Shown here piece after piece: positions 43,426 through 55,034 of a DNA stretch of 64,000 nucleotides (the stretch's first letter is position 1; every line of letters starts with the position of its first letter). Source of the DNA: Deinandra increscens subsp. villosa. Taxonomy: Eukaryota > Streptophyta > Magnoliopsida > Asterales > Asteraceae. The notes under the pieces are model-generated. The model searched no databases, had not been told where the DNA came from, and saw nothing but the letters and a program-made list of their open reading frames with translations. The stretch covers positions 16,976,952-17,040,951 of the forward strand of contig JBCNJP010000006.1 in the NCBI GenBank assembly GCA_039602395.1. Direction: 5' to 3'. The position numbers and the translations under genes are program-made.

Positions 43426-46400
43426 TGTGACAACCCGTAAGTTTCCTAAGTCTAAAACCTCGTTTAATTACGTCCTTATCTGTTAATTGTGCATATAATC
43501 TAGGTTTGATAACTTAGATAACGTATTATGCCAACCTCTTGTTAGTCTTGACGTGACCCTACAGTAAAACGATAACCCAACCGCCTTAAAACGATAAATT
43601 AATATTGTTGTTATTGATGGAACTTCAATAATAAGAATAAAATAAAGTTTATATTTTATTTATTATTTCCGTCATTCTTGTAGCATATTTAATATACGTA
43701 TCAACTTCTAAACCCGGACGTTTAATTTTTACGTAAGAAACCAATGCGTAGATTATTAACCATTTTATCTAGAAAACTTAACCGTTTTCGTTAAATAATT
43801 ATTTAACGAGTCATAACGATGCTTTTAATAAAAATAAAATACTTTTATCTAGACTTTACTATAGATCATCACCCGTGTCAAAATCTCAAGACCAAAGCTC
43901 ACCGAAAATATTCACTCGTTAATCGCATTCGTTCGCGATTAAAGACTAAACCAAAACGTTTCGTTTATTCAAAAACCAAATCGCCACCTTTGCCTTTTTT
44001 GCATGAGACTCGACCACCCGACACCCGAGCCCCGACACCCGACCACCACCGCCGGCCACCACCTTCGGCCACCTCACCACGGCCGCTTCCATGCAAGCCG
44101 GCCCCATCCCCCATGCACACCATCCCTCTTACTCTTACATCACCATCATCATTTCAATAAACCCCTTCCACAATACACCATCACCTCACCCTCACCTCAC
44201 CATCCCTTCTCCCTCACCCTCCCTTTTGACCCAACCCCCCCCCCCCCTCCTCTCCCTCTCTTTGCGGTTCACGAGAAACACACCCACACACATACTTGTT
44301 TATCTTAAACCTCCAAACCACAAACACATCTCACTCTTTCTCTTGTCCAAACCCAAACCGTAACCCCCTCCCCTCCCCTAGCCGGTCACGAGCACACAAC
44401 CACACACCCTTTTTCTTTTCTTTCTCTCATATATATACATCTTAACCCACACACCTCCTCATTTCCACAAACCCTAAACAAGAGAACACCTCCCACCACC
44501 TCCTTTCTCCCTCTCACTCTCACGGTTCTCTCTCTCTCTCTACTCTCTCTCTAGCTCGTGGCCGAGAACCAAGCAAGAGGAGGAGATCCAAGGCACTAGC
44601 AAGCTCCCTTATCTTTTGATCATCATCCTGCATTTTCGATTTCTTCAAGAACTAAGTAAGGTTTATGAGTTTTTCTTTGAAGATCATCTTGTTAGATCAT
44701 GCTTCTATGTTCATTTCTATGATCCATTCACTCCTATGACAAGTCTTGATGGTTTTGATGATCTTTGTTTGATAAAAGTCTAGAAAACTCTTAATCTTTG
44801 ATAAACTTTGCTAATGATGTTAGTTTACTAACTAGTTTCACATGAGAACTTGTATCCCACGATTTGATGATGTGTTATGTCTTAGATTATGTTTTGAGAT
44901 GATAATATGCTTAAACATTTAGATCCATGGCCTTAAAAATGCTAAACACACCCTAAACCATGTTTAAAGATCATAACTTTACTAGGTTTTTAGCCAAAAA
45001 ATCAAGATCCGTTTTGGACAGATCCGAACCCTTAGGGACTCATTTTACACTTTTGAAACAACTTTTGTGAAGGCACTTCTCTTGGAAATGACCCTAAGTA
45101 CCCTTAAATTACAAAACATAAGCCGGAAAACCCTAAAAACGACCCCTCGGGCCATCTCCGCATTTTTAAGAATTTTTAGACTTTCCAACAGTAAAGTTAG
45201 ACACTTAGATGATTGATAAAAAGATACTAAAAAGATCCCTTTTGATTTGATCTAAAACTAGGTCAAAACCGGCTTTAAAACGGACTTTTAGTGGACCCGG
45301 AAACCTCATTTTTGTAAATTTATGCCAAATAAAGTTTGAAATAATTTGGAACACTTATTAGGACTTATCATGACTTAGATTACCTTTACAAAGTGTTTGG
45401 ATAATTTATCGGGCCTTAAAACTAGTCATAGGGACAAAACTGTCAAAACCGGGCGCGTACCGGCAAAACCGACACTTTAGGATTTCAAACCCTAAGATTA
45501 TATTTTCTGGAAATTCATTAATAAAAATAGGAATATTTTATTATTATAATTCTATTTCTTGTAATATGGGAAAATAACGCGAGTTGATAAATACCGGTGG
45601 AAACCCGGGTATTTCGGGCTTTTTACTACAAACAGTATTTGTAAAGTTTTTGTAAACAAAATTGAGCTCATGTTTCAAACTAATGTTTATTAAAATAAAT
45701 ATTGGCCTAAATCATTTTATAACATAGGAAAATCTTTATATATTTTGAGAATATATACAACTTTATTTTCCGGAACGATATCAACATTTAATTATTTATT
45801 GAGAATAAATCATTCCTAGACCTGTCTGTTATCAACTATCACCTGGGTAATCATAACGTCAAGACTTGACCATCATTTGGGAGTGACTTAACTGTCAATC
45901 CAAACCCTAGACCTTAAGCTGTCTTATGTTGATTTAGGACCGCTAGGTTGCCTGTTATCTGCCGTTACATCACTCAGACACTGTCTGATTTCTGTGAGTC
46001 TTCACGGCCCCTCTTTTAAACTGTTTTAACGAAACGTTGGCGTATTCATGTTGATTCATGTTAGTCTTCACTGCCTGATAATTAGTTAATCTGTTACCAT
46101 TATTGATTACATGAACTATTCGTCCACCTTGGCGTATTCATGTTGATTCATGTTATGATCAAAAGCCCCACTATTAATTGAATCCGATTAATTTCAACGA
46201 AACGATGACACGTGAATAGATCTATTGGGTTAACGCCCCTGCCCTGATTGGTAGCTCCAATCCTGACTCTCATGTTCAGTCAATAGGGTACATAATGTTA
46301 TAATCATTGTTCGGTAATCCTGGACAGAATAACATGAGTGGGTAATCAATTAGTTTCGGAGTTCAAGGTTCGTGGTAATAATAATTTACAGCATCTTAAC

Positions 46401-46856
46401 ATATTATCAAACGGGTGATAAAACTGATATCAAACATTGTTGCCAATCACAGTTCTATTTTTACTTAAACCTGTGAACTCACCAACATTATGTTGACCGT
46501 TTTAGCATATGAATTCTCAGGTACCTGATCGGCCGCTTGCTTGTATGGAATACCTCTTTTGTGCATTATCATTAGGATCCTTCATATCATCTAGAGTCAT
46601 GGTCACACTAGCCTTTTCGAGATTTCACTACATAACACCTAACGATGTCATGTCTTTATATATTTTAATACTTGTTTTGTAAACTATGAAATAAATGAAA
46701 CATATTATTATTATTTTCCGCTGCTAAATCTGAAATGAAATGTTTTCGACTCCTTAAAACGGCTCTAGTTGTTTAACCATCCAGAGATCGTTTCGTGTAA
46801 CCTTGACTGTGATTCCATCTCATTCACGCCCAACACATAAATTACAGGGTGTGACA
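43426..46856 (+). mobile_element. 5' LTR of gypsy element E
   Basis: TGTGACAACCCGTAAG to GGGTGTGACA, 3,431 bp. The first 420 bp differ from the 3' LTR (63581-64000) at roughly 6% of positions. It includes a C-rich stretch (44000-44580) and a CT-rich leader that give low-complexity open frames, rejected as genes. Candidate leader intron 44661-46520. Candidate TSD TCAGG before 43426. Confidence 0.9.
44661..46520 (+). other. candidate leader intron in LTR E
   Basis: Donor TAAG|GTTTAT (weak) at 44661; block GTGAACTCACCAAC at 46473-46486; acceptor AATTCTCAG|G ending at 46520, 34 nt after the block. Length 1,860 bp. Confidence 0.4.
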
Positions 46857-46859
46857 GAT

Positions 46860-46872
46860 TGGTATCAGAGCC
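46860..46872 (+). promoter_or_regulatory. primer binding site of E
   Basis: TGGTATCAGAGCC three bases after the LTR. A 160-bp leader follows up to the insertion of F. Confidence 0.9.
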
Positions 46873-47035
46873 AAGGTTATAGGGAACTAGGTTGCATTAG
46901 TAAGACCTAGACTATAGCCTAAGCTCTATTAGTATCATATTGCATGTGCCATACGTGATATTTCTGCTTGATTGTTATACTTGTTTATAACTAATCTATA
47001 ACTATTATTATGACTTGGAAACTTTTGTCACAGCA

Positions 47036-49632
47036 TGTCACACCCCCAAATTAACCACTAACGGAGTTTATGCCGTTAAGGGGTGCGACCAGACCAGGAC
47101 CACAACCATTAGTTACAAATACTAAACGAATCAGAGTTAGTCCAAAGATATATCATAAAAACAATCTCAAGTTACGCAGCGGAACAAAATATCATCTTAG
47201 CACTAACCACGTGCTTTACAAATCAGTGTATTAAATTCCCAATTTAGTTTAATTAAAATGGAAGTCTTCATGTGCCATGCCAACCCGCTCCGGATACTCC
47301 TTAGCGATCTGCAAAAGTTTAAACCACGCAAGTGTCAACCTAACGGTTGGTGAGTTCACAGTGGGCTTGTCACGCAGTGGCCCGGTCTCATAATCATAAA
47401 CGTATCAACATATACTTTAAGTAATATTTATTTGTGAAAAGCAATGCTCGTGATAACCAAAATAATAGTATCGTGGTTTAGTAAAAGTATTGTCCGTAAC
47501 CTACGTTATCGGGTATGTACTAGTTTTGTATAGTTAAAGTGCTCAACCGATATCGCGGATAGCTAATCCGTTGTTCCATGCACTAAGGAAGTTTGTACCA
47601 AAGCTGACCATAAATTATTGTAGTGGCCGTGCCATCAGTTCTGCGGACCTACGTCATCGCGGTTTTGCCTCCCCCGTGTCGTCTCGGGATCACGGTCAGA
47701 TAGGCTGATATTGTACCTCCGTGCACTCCCCGTGCCACGGGGCGGAGTTTGTCAAACTCCAGTAGATCTACCCAACATCCCCTCGCTTTACAATTAATGG
47801 TACAATTTAGTTGAGGACTTTTAAGTTTTCAAGGCATCCTTAGAAATCATGTGATATCATGTGGTTTAGACTTTAACCTACACTAGCCATATTAAAAAGG
47901 TTTACTGGATTCTCATGAATCTCAAAAGTGTTTTCAGTTTCGTTTCAGAAATAGTTGTTTAAGTAATTCTCAAGTGCTTCCCATAAAGCACTTCAAGTTC
48001 ATCAAGTGGGTGCCGAGCACTCCAAGTTTTCACATTCATCAGGGAGGTGCATAGCACTCTCGAGTTTGTCAGCATTGTTTTACTTTTAGTTATTCGGTGT
48101 GACCCAAACGGGTTCACGGTAATTGGGTTAGTGACACTCACCTTGGGTTGCACTGCTACACTTGCTATATAATCCAAGTTTGCTTAACGAAGACCTATGA
48201 ACACGTTTAGGTCTTAAGTATTAGTTTTGTGTCTAATCTTTACTTAACGTCACTATGGCCCATAACATAGCACGTTGGAACTATGACTCGACATACAGAC
48301 ACACGACACCGATGGTTGATCATAGACAAGGGTTCATATACATCAGAAATCAAAGCATGTATCATCATGGCATAATCATGTACGTCATGGCATAACATTC
48401 AAGCAAATTGCACAAGTTTGGATTCTGGTCTCAGTTTCGCTAGCAGTTTCGCTAGTCAGTTTCGCTGTGTGCACGGGCAGCACTTTCGCTAGGCAATACC
48501 CGATGACACAGTTTCGCTAGGCTAGTTTCGCTCGAAACTGTTGGCACAGTTTCGCTAGCCTAGTTTCGCCCGAAACTGGTTTGAACTTTCGTTCAGGGAA
48601 TTTCGCTCGGTAGATTCGCTCGAGCTGGTCTGGTTGGTTTACCCGGCGACACTGCAGTTTCGCTGCATAGTGTCGCTGGTTGAAGATATGCATAATTTCG
48701 CTGGACAGTTTCGCCCAGAGAACATGACAGTTTCGCTGGTCGCGAAAAACATACGGATCAGCCTAAAAATCGACCTAACAGCTTCCATACTTCATGCAAT
48801 TCATTGTTTAGCATACATAGGCATTTACCAACATCAAACAACAAGTTTTAACACCTTATTCATGCATATTCATCATCAAATCACCAAAATGCATTTAAAA
48901 CCCTAAAGTGACCTAAATAGCATAAATCTCTATCATGGTTGGATTTCAAACGTAAAGTTGCAAACTTTATGATAGATCTAGCATTCCTAAGCATTTCTAC
49001 AGAAGATCTAACGATAACACAGAGATTTAGGCATGATTTATGAAGAAACACATAGAAAAGCATAAAAATGGTGGTTTTGGGACTCACGGTTGATCTATGA
49101 TCGATGGATGATCTTCACAACTCGGAATGATAGCTGATTCTTGGTGGTTCTCGGCTGGGATCAGCTGGTCCAGAAGTTTCAGGAGAGTGTGTGTGTTTTT
49201 GTGTAAATGAGGCAAAATGGGAGAACTAGGGTTTATTAAGATTATTTATATCAGAGGCTAGTTTCGCTGGCAGTTTCGCTGGCCAGGCGAAACTGGCTCT
49301 GGTCACGTTTTAATTGATTAGCTTAGCTGGCTACCGGGCGACACTACAGTTTCGCCCGGTAGTTTCGCTGGCTGCACAACTTAGGCAATTTTCACATAAT
49401 CAAGGATTTACAATTTGTCATGCTATTCATAATATTAAATCATGCGTTTAAATCACATTGCACATAATGACATTAATAAATGAACACATAGCACATATGG
49501 GCGGGTTCGGTGATCAACCAAAGGTCGTGGACGTATTCGGCCTAGTTATGCATTAGTTACTTAGTTAACACTTGTGACGTAACTAACGGAATTGTCTAAC
49601 GGAAGTAAACCTTGAAATTCTCGGATGTCACA
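47036..49632 (-). mobile_element. 3' LTR of F
   Basis: Nearly identical to 55035-57631. It contains two AGTTTCGCT arrays (48445-48745, 49257-49375) and candidate leader-intron signals: donor AACC|GTGAGT at 49087, block at 47346-47359, acceptor TTTTGCAG ending at 47309. Small open frames in it occur identically in both LTRs and are not genes. Confidence 0.95.
48445..48745 (-). repeat. AGTTTCGCT motif array in F LTR
   Basis: Thirteen TTTCGC words in 300 bp on the plus strand, most as CAGTTTCGCTAG or CAGTTTCGCTGG, with some reverse-complement CGAAACTG. A smaller cluster is at 49257-49375. The same arrays recur at 56444-56744 and 57256-57374 in the other LTR. Confidence 0.9.
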
Positions 49633-49646
49633 TCATCCCCTTGTGA
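49633..49646 (-). promoter_or_regulatory. polypurine tract of F
   Basis: Minus strand CACAAGGGGATGA before TGTGACATCC. A second similar module (AGGAGGAGGA then TGTGACGACC, 49746-49767) lies about 120 bp upstream. Confidence 0.8.
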
Positions 49647-49790
49647 TTGGAATTTTCGTCCCGAAAATTATTCTTGCGTCGTAGCGTTCGCAGCCTCGGC
49701 TATCGTCGTTGCTATATTTGCTGGGGAAGGAAGCAAAAGTTTTAGGGTCGTCACATCCTCCTCCTGTTAAAGGAATTTTGGTCCCCAAAA

Positions 49791-52700
49791 TTAAATCATA
49801 CCTTGAGTTTCCGTGGACGTTTGCTCGAACAAGTGAGGATACTTTTTCTTCATTTGATCCTCTCGTTCCCAAGTATATTCAGGTCCACGTCTTGAGTTCC
49901 ATCGAACCTTGACGATCGGAATCTTGCTACGTTTGAGGGCTTTCTCCTCGCGTTCCATGATTTCTACCGGTTGCTCGATAAATCTCAGATGTTCATCAAT
50001 TTCCAATTCCTCCAAAGGAATTACTTCAGTGTCTTCAGCCAGACATTTCTTTAGGTTCGAAACGTGAAACACGTTGTGAACTCCATCGAGTTCTGCAGGG
50101 AGTTGTAATCGGTAGGCCACCGGGCCTACTTCCCCGATGATTTCAAATGGACCGATATAGCGAGGATTCAACTTTCCACGCTTTCCGAAGCGTATCACAC
50201 CTTTCCAGGGAGATACCTTCAACAGCACCTTGTCGCCTACCTCGAACTTCAAAGGCTTACGGCGTTTGTCGGCATAGCTCTTTTGTCTGTCACGTGCTGC
50301 GGCTATCCGCTTTCTGATTTGAATGATCCGTTCAGTTGGATCGTGAATGAGTTCTGGTCCAGTGAGTCCTCTCTCACCCGTTTCGGCCCAACATACGGGC
50401 GATCTACATTTTCTGCCGTAAAGAGCTTCAAAAGGTGCAGCACCGATACTTGAATGATAACTGTTGTTGTAGGAGAACTCCACCAACGGAAGGTGAGCCT
50501 CCCAGTCTTTACCAAAGTCGAGAACGCAAGCTCGGAGCATGTCTTCTAGAGTTTGAATAGTTCTTTCCGTCTGACCGTCGGTCTGCGGGTGATAAGATGT
50601 ACTCATATCCAGTCTGGTTCCCAGTGCTTCTTGCATAGATTGCCACAATCGGGAAGTAAATCGAGGATCTCGGTCAGAGATAATAGTCTTGGGCACTCCA
50701 TGACGTGCCACAATTCGGTCAATGTACAGCTTTGTCAACTTATCCATATTATCAGTTTCTTTCATTGGAATGAAGTGTGCAGATTTGGTTAACCGATCAA
50801 TGATAACCCAAATCGCATCCGGTCGATTCGATCGATGAGGTAATCCCGTTACAAAATCCATGGAGATATCCTCCCATTTCCATTCTGGGATCTTTGGTTG
50901 TTGCAACAATCCAGAGGGCTTTTGGTACTCAATCTTCACCCTTGAGCATGTTAAGCACTTAGCCACATATCGCGCAATGTCGGCTTTCATGTTCGGCCAC
51001 CAATACAAATTTTTCAAATCTTGGTACATTTTATCCGATCCAGGGTGCACCGAATATCTTGACTTGTGAGCCTCGTCCATTACGAGTTCACGGAGATTTC
51101 CGAGTAAAGGAACCCAAATTCTGTCATTGTAATACCTGAGTCCGTCGGACTTAACTTCAGAATTTCCATCCACCCCTCGCAGTGCTTCAGCTGCGAAGTT
51201 TTCTTCCTTTAAAGCTTCTTGTTGGGCATCGCGGATCCGATCCGGCAATCCCGTGTGGATGGTAAGTTGTAGCGCTCGTACCCGTCGAGGCTTTTCATAC
51301 TCTTTCCGACTTAATGCATCAGCCACAACATTGGCTTTTCCCGGGTGATACTTAATTGCTAAGTCATAATCGTTTAGTAGCTCGACCCACCTTCGTTGTC
51401 GCATATTGAGATCCTTCTGTTTAAAGATGTGCTGTAAGCTTTTGTGATCGGTAAATATTGTGCACTTCGTTCCGTAGAGGTAATGTCTCCAAATCTTGAG
51501 TGCATGAATAACGGCTCCCAATTCCAAATCATGCGTTGTATAATTCTTTTCAGTATCCTTCAGTTGCCTGGACCCATAGGCAATCACTTTATCTCATTGC
51601 ATCAACACGCAACCGAGTCCTTGGATTGATGCATCACAGTAAACCACAAAGTCGTCAATTCCGTCGGGTAACGCGAGGATTGGAGCTGAACATAACATAT
51701 CTTTAAGAGTTTGAAATGCGCGTTCTTCTTTTTCACCCCATCTGTATTGCACTCCTTTGTGCGTCAAAGCCGTTAAGGGTTGGGCCAATTGCGAGAAACC
51801 CTTAATGAACCTTCGGTAATATCCGGCAAGTCCCAAAAATTGTCGGATTTCGGTCAGCGCTCTTGGAGTAGACCAATTCTTGATAGCTTCCACTTTAGCT
51901 GGGTCGACGTGAATCCCATTCTGATCAACAATGTGTCCAAGAAACTGGACTTCGCGAATCCAAAAATCGCACTTTGAAAACTTGTCGTAAAGCTGTTCCT
52001 TGCGGAGCAATTCCAAGATAAGTCGCAGGTGCTCCTCGTGTTCCTCCTTTGTCTTGGAGTAGATCAAAATATCATCGATGAAAACTATCACAAACTTATC
52101 GAGGTACGGCTTGCACACTCGATTCATCAGATCCATAAATACAGCAGGTGCATTAGTTAGCCCAAACGGCATAACCAGGAATTCGTAATGACCATAGCGA
52201 GTTCTGAAAGCAGTCTTGGGGATATCTTCATCTCGAACACGAAGTTGGTGATATCCAGACCGTAGATCGATCTTTGAGAAGTAGCTTGAACCTTGCAGCT
52301 GATCGAAGAGATCGTCGATTCGAGGAAGTGGATACCGATTCTTGATTGTAACCTTGTTAAGCTCTCGGTAGTCAATACACATTCGGAACGTTCCATCCTT
52401 CTTCTTAACAAACAAAACCGGTGCTCCCCACGGAGACGAACTTGGACGAATAAACCCTTTGTCGAGTAGCTCTTGAAGTTGTGCGGAGAGTTCGTTGAGT
52501 TCACTTACCGCCAAACGATAAGGTGCGCGTGCAATCGGAGACGCTCCGGGAACTAAGTCGATTCCAAACTCTACTTGTCGAAATGGAGGCAACCCAGGCA
52601 GATCTTCAGGAAATACATCTTGGAAGTCGCGGACTATCGGGTAGTCGTTGATTCTACGCTCGGGAAGTGTCGAATCGGTGACGTTTGCAAGAATCGCGAA

Positions 52701-54480
52701 GTGACCTTTGCGAAGGCACTTTTGAGCTTTGAGAAACGAAATAATACCAGTTACTGTTCCACCTTTTTCACCTTGGACCGTTAACACTTTACCTCCTTCG
52801 AGTGGGATACGAACCACTTTTTCTTTACATAAGATTTCCGCTCGATTCTCAGATAACCAATCCATTCCTACTATGACATCAAAACTACCAATCGGGAAAG
52901 GCATAAGGTTGATTCCTAATGTATGGCCAGCTAGTTCTAACTTACAGTCCTTAACTATCTGAGTCGTATCATGAAGTTTACCATTTGCTAGCTCTACCAC
53001 ATACTTAGCGTCTAGGGCAATAGGTTTAGCATTAATCAACTTAGCAAATTTAGTGGAAATAAAACTTTTCTCAGCACCAGAATCAAACAATACAGTAGCA
53101 AAGAAACCGTTAAGGATGAATTTACCGTTAATCACGTTGGCATCGTTGCGAGCTTCACCTTGACCCATAACAAAAGCTCTTCCCCTGCCATTTCCACCAT
53201 TACCATTCCCACCGTTGTTTCCTTGGTTACCATTACCCTGTCTTCTCAGCTGTGGGCAGTCCCTCTTAATGTGGCCTTGGGCACCACATTCAAAACAGCC
53301 ACGGGCTCCACCATTGTTGTTGTTCTGATTGTTTCCTTGCCCGTTGCGGTTGTTCCCATAGTTGTTGTTTCCATGATTGTTGTTGTTTTGCCTTTGGCGG
53401 TTTTGCTGCTCAGGTAGAGTTGCCCAACAGTCTTTTGCTTCGTGGCCTTTCTTGCCACACCTTTCACAGTTCAAATTCTTTCTACAAACACCAGCATGAT
53501 GTTTCCCACACTTGTTGCACAGAGGCAGGTTACCTCTGTAGTTGCTTTGCCCATTACCGCCCTGGCGGTAGTTACCACTGTTGTTCCCAGACCTTTTGCT
53601 TTGACTTTGGGAGTTATGGGACCTCCCAGTGCTGTTTCCCACACTCTGATTGTTCATGGAGTTTTCAGGAGCTTCATCATCAGCTTTTCTCTTGCCACTA
53701 AGGGCAGTCTTCTCAGTGGCCTTTGCAGGAAGTGTACCCTTCTCAACCTCCTGATCAGTAAGCTTGTGAGCCAAGCGGATGGCTTGCTGCACGGTTCCGG
53801 GGTTGCTGGCAGTCACTAGTCCTTTGATTTGAGGCGCGAGGCCTTCCAGATAACGCTCAATGCGTTTGAACTCAGCATCAACCATTGTGGGGCACAGGAC
53901 CGCGTACTCATGGTAACGCGCAGTATATTGCTCAACCTCAGACCCAATCATCTTCAGATTCAGAAATTCGCCCTCTAACTTCTTCACTTGGTCACGGGGA
54001 CAGTACTAATCCATAATCAGTTCCTTAAATGCTTCCCATTGCATGTTATTAGCCGCATCAATCCCAATCATCTGGATTTCAGCGTTCCACCAGGAGAGTG
54101 CAGCTCCCTCAAAAGTACCAGTAGCAAACTTCACCTTGCTTTTAGTCGGGCAATTACACATGGAGAAGACCTTTTCAGACTTCTCGATCCACCTGAGGAG
54201 TCCTACCGCTCCTTCTTCGCCAGAAAACGTTATCGGCTTGCAGTCCATGAAGGACTTAAACGTGCAGTGGTGGTTTCCTGATGCAATAATAGTTCGGGTT
54301 TCAAATTTAAACAGGTCAAAATATAATTCGCTTTGTGCCTTAACCGGCATAATAGTTACCCTGTGCGGCGTATGCAGCTTGGACGGCTGCCACCGCGGCT
54401 TGCACGTGTTCGTTGATCATAGCTTGCAGCTGTGCAGGTGTCATGTTAATGTTGTTCCTTCCGTGTCCTCTTCCAGACAT
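49791..54480 (-). pseudogene. gag-pol of F (two stop codons, one candidate intron)
   Basis: Start ATG at 54480 (MSGRGHGRNN). Exon 1 (54480-54360) joins after a GT-AG segment (54359-54278) to the conserved gag core (CTFKSFMDCKP). Then come ALSWWNAEIQ, CPRDQ, and CCHC knuckles CERCGKKGHEAKDC and CFECGAQGHIKRDC. Protease has LFDSGAEKSFIS; RT has FVIVFIDDILIYSK; RNase H has VYCDASIQGLG. Integrase has an HHCC motif (HPGSDKMYQDL, CLTCSRVK), the DDE residues (MDFVTGLP, ISDRDPRFTS, ERTIQTLEDML) and a chromodomain-type end (VKVRWNSRRGPEYTWE). It is broken only by TAG at 54008-54006 and TGA at 51596-51594, the latter explicable as CGA to TGA. With LTRs this similar it was either mobilised in trans or disabled very recently. 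Confidence 0.92.
54278..54359 (-). other. candidate gag intron in F (82 bp)
   Basis: Minus strand CAG|GTAACT ... TGCATCAG|GA. Unspliced, the gag frame meets a TAA after GNYYAG. Removing the segment joins the two parts in frame, phase 1, after a Gly codon. Element E has the same arrangement at the same place. Confidence 0.6.
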
Positions 54481-55017
54481 CTTGCTGAAGAGTTAAAGTA
54501 GCCAGTGTTCAGTCACAATTATACTTTATACATATCCCATAATATGTATAATAACAATTTCCCGTTATCCCACTATTAGTCCAGAAAAATTTTGTGCAAA
54601 AGGGAGGCGTCGTCGAAGAACGTCGTAAATCGTAAGTAGCTATCGTCGAAAGTCGGCTTTCCCATAAAAGTCACCGTCGGCGTAGTCATCGTAGTAGAAA
54701 TCAGGACGTAGCGTGTAGCATCGTTTCGTTGTCGCTTTCCCCCGGCATAGTGCGCGCATTAGCGTTCGCGTTTCGTATTCGTGTGTGAAAATTTTTCCTA
54801 AGGTTTTCCGTTAGACTTCCTAGACACGGTCTATATATATATTTATATATATATATATATACATACGTACTAAGCTTTTACTTACACAGCAGAGCGAGTA
54901 TCCCAGGTTGGCACGTAAAAATTTTGTTTTGGGAATTTGTTTATTAGTTTGTAACTAAGGTTTCAAGTTGCAGTTTCCAAATCGTTTTTCAAAATGATTC
55001 CAGTTCTCTGCAACTTA
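54481..55017 (-). other. leader of F
   Basis: 537 bp between primer binding site and gag start, with a short (AT)n at about 54833-54862. No gene seen. Confidence 0.7.
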
Positions 55018-55031
55018 TGGCTCTGATACCA
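55018..55031 (-). promoter_or_regulatory. primer binding site of F
   Basis: Minus strand TGGTATCAGAGCCA three bases after the 5' LTR end. Confidence 0.92.
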
Positions 55032-55034
55032 ATC

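Noticed and set aside
44003..44363. Proline/histidine-rich open frames
   Set aside because: C-rich leader of the E LTR; low complexity and no start context.
48634..48906. 90-codon open frame repeated at 56633-56905
   Set aside because: Present in both F LTRs only because these are nearly identical; overlaps the TTTCGC array and has no protein features.
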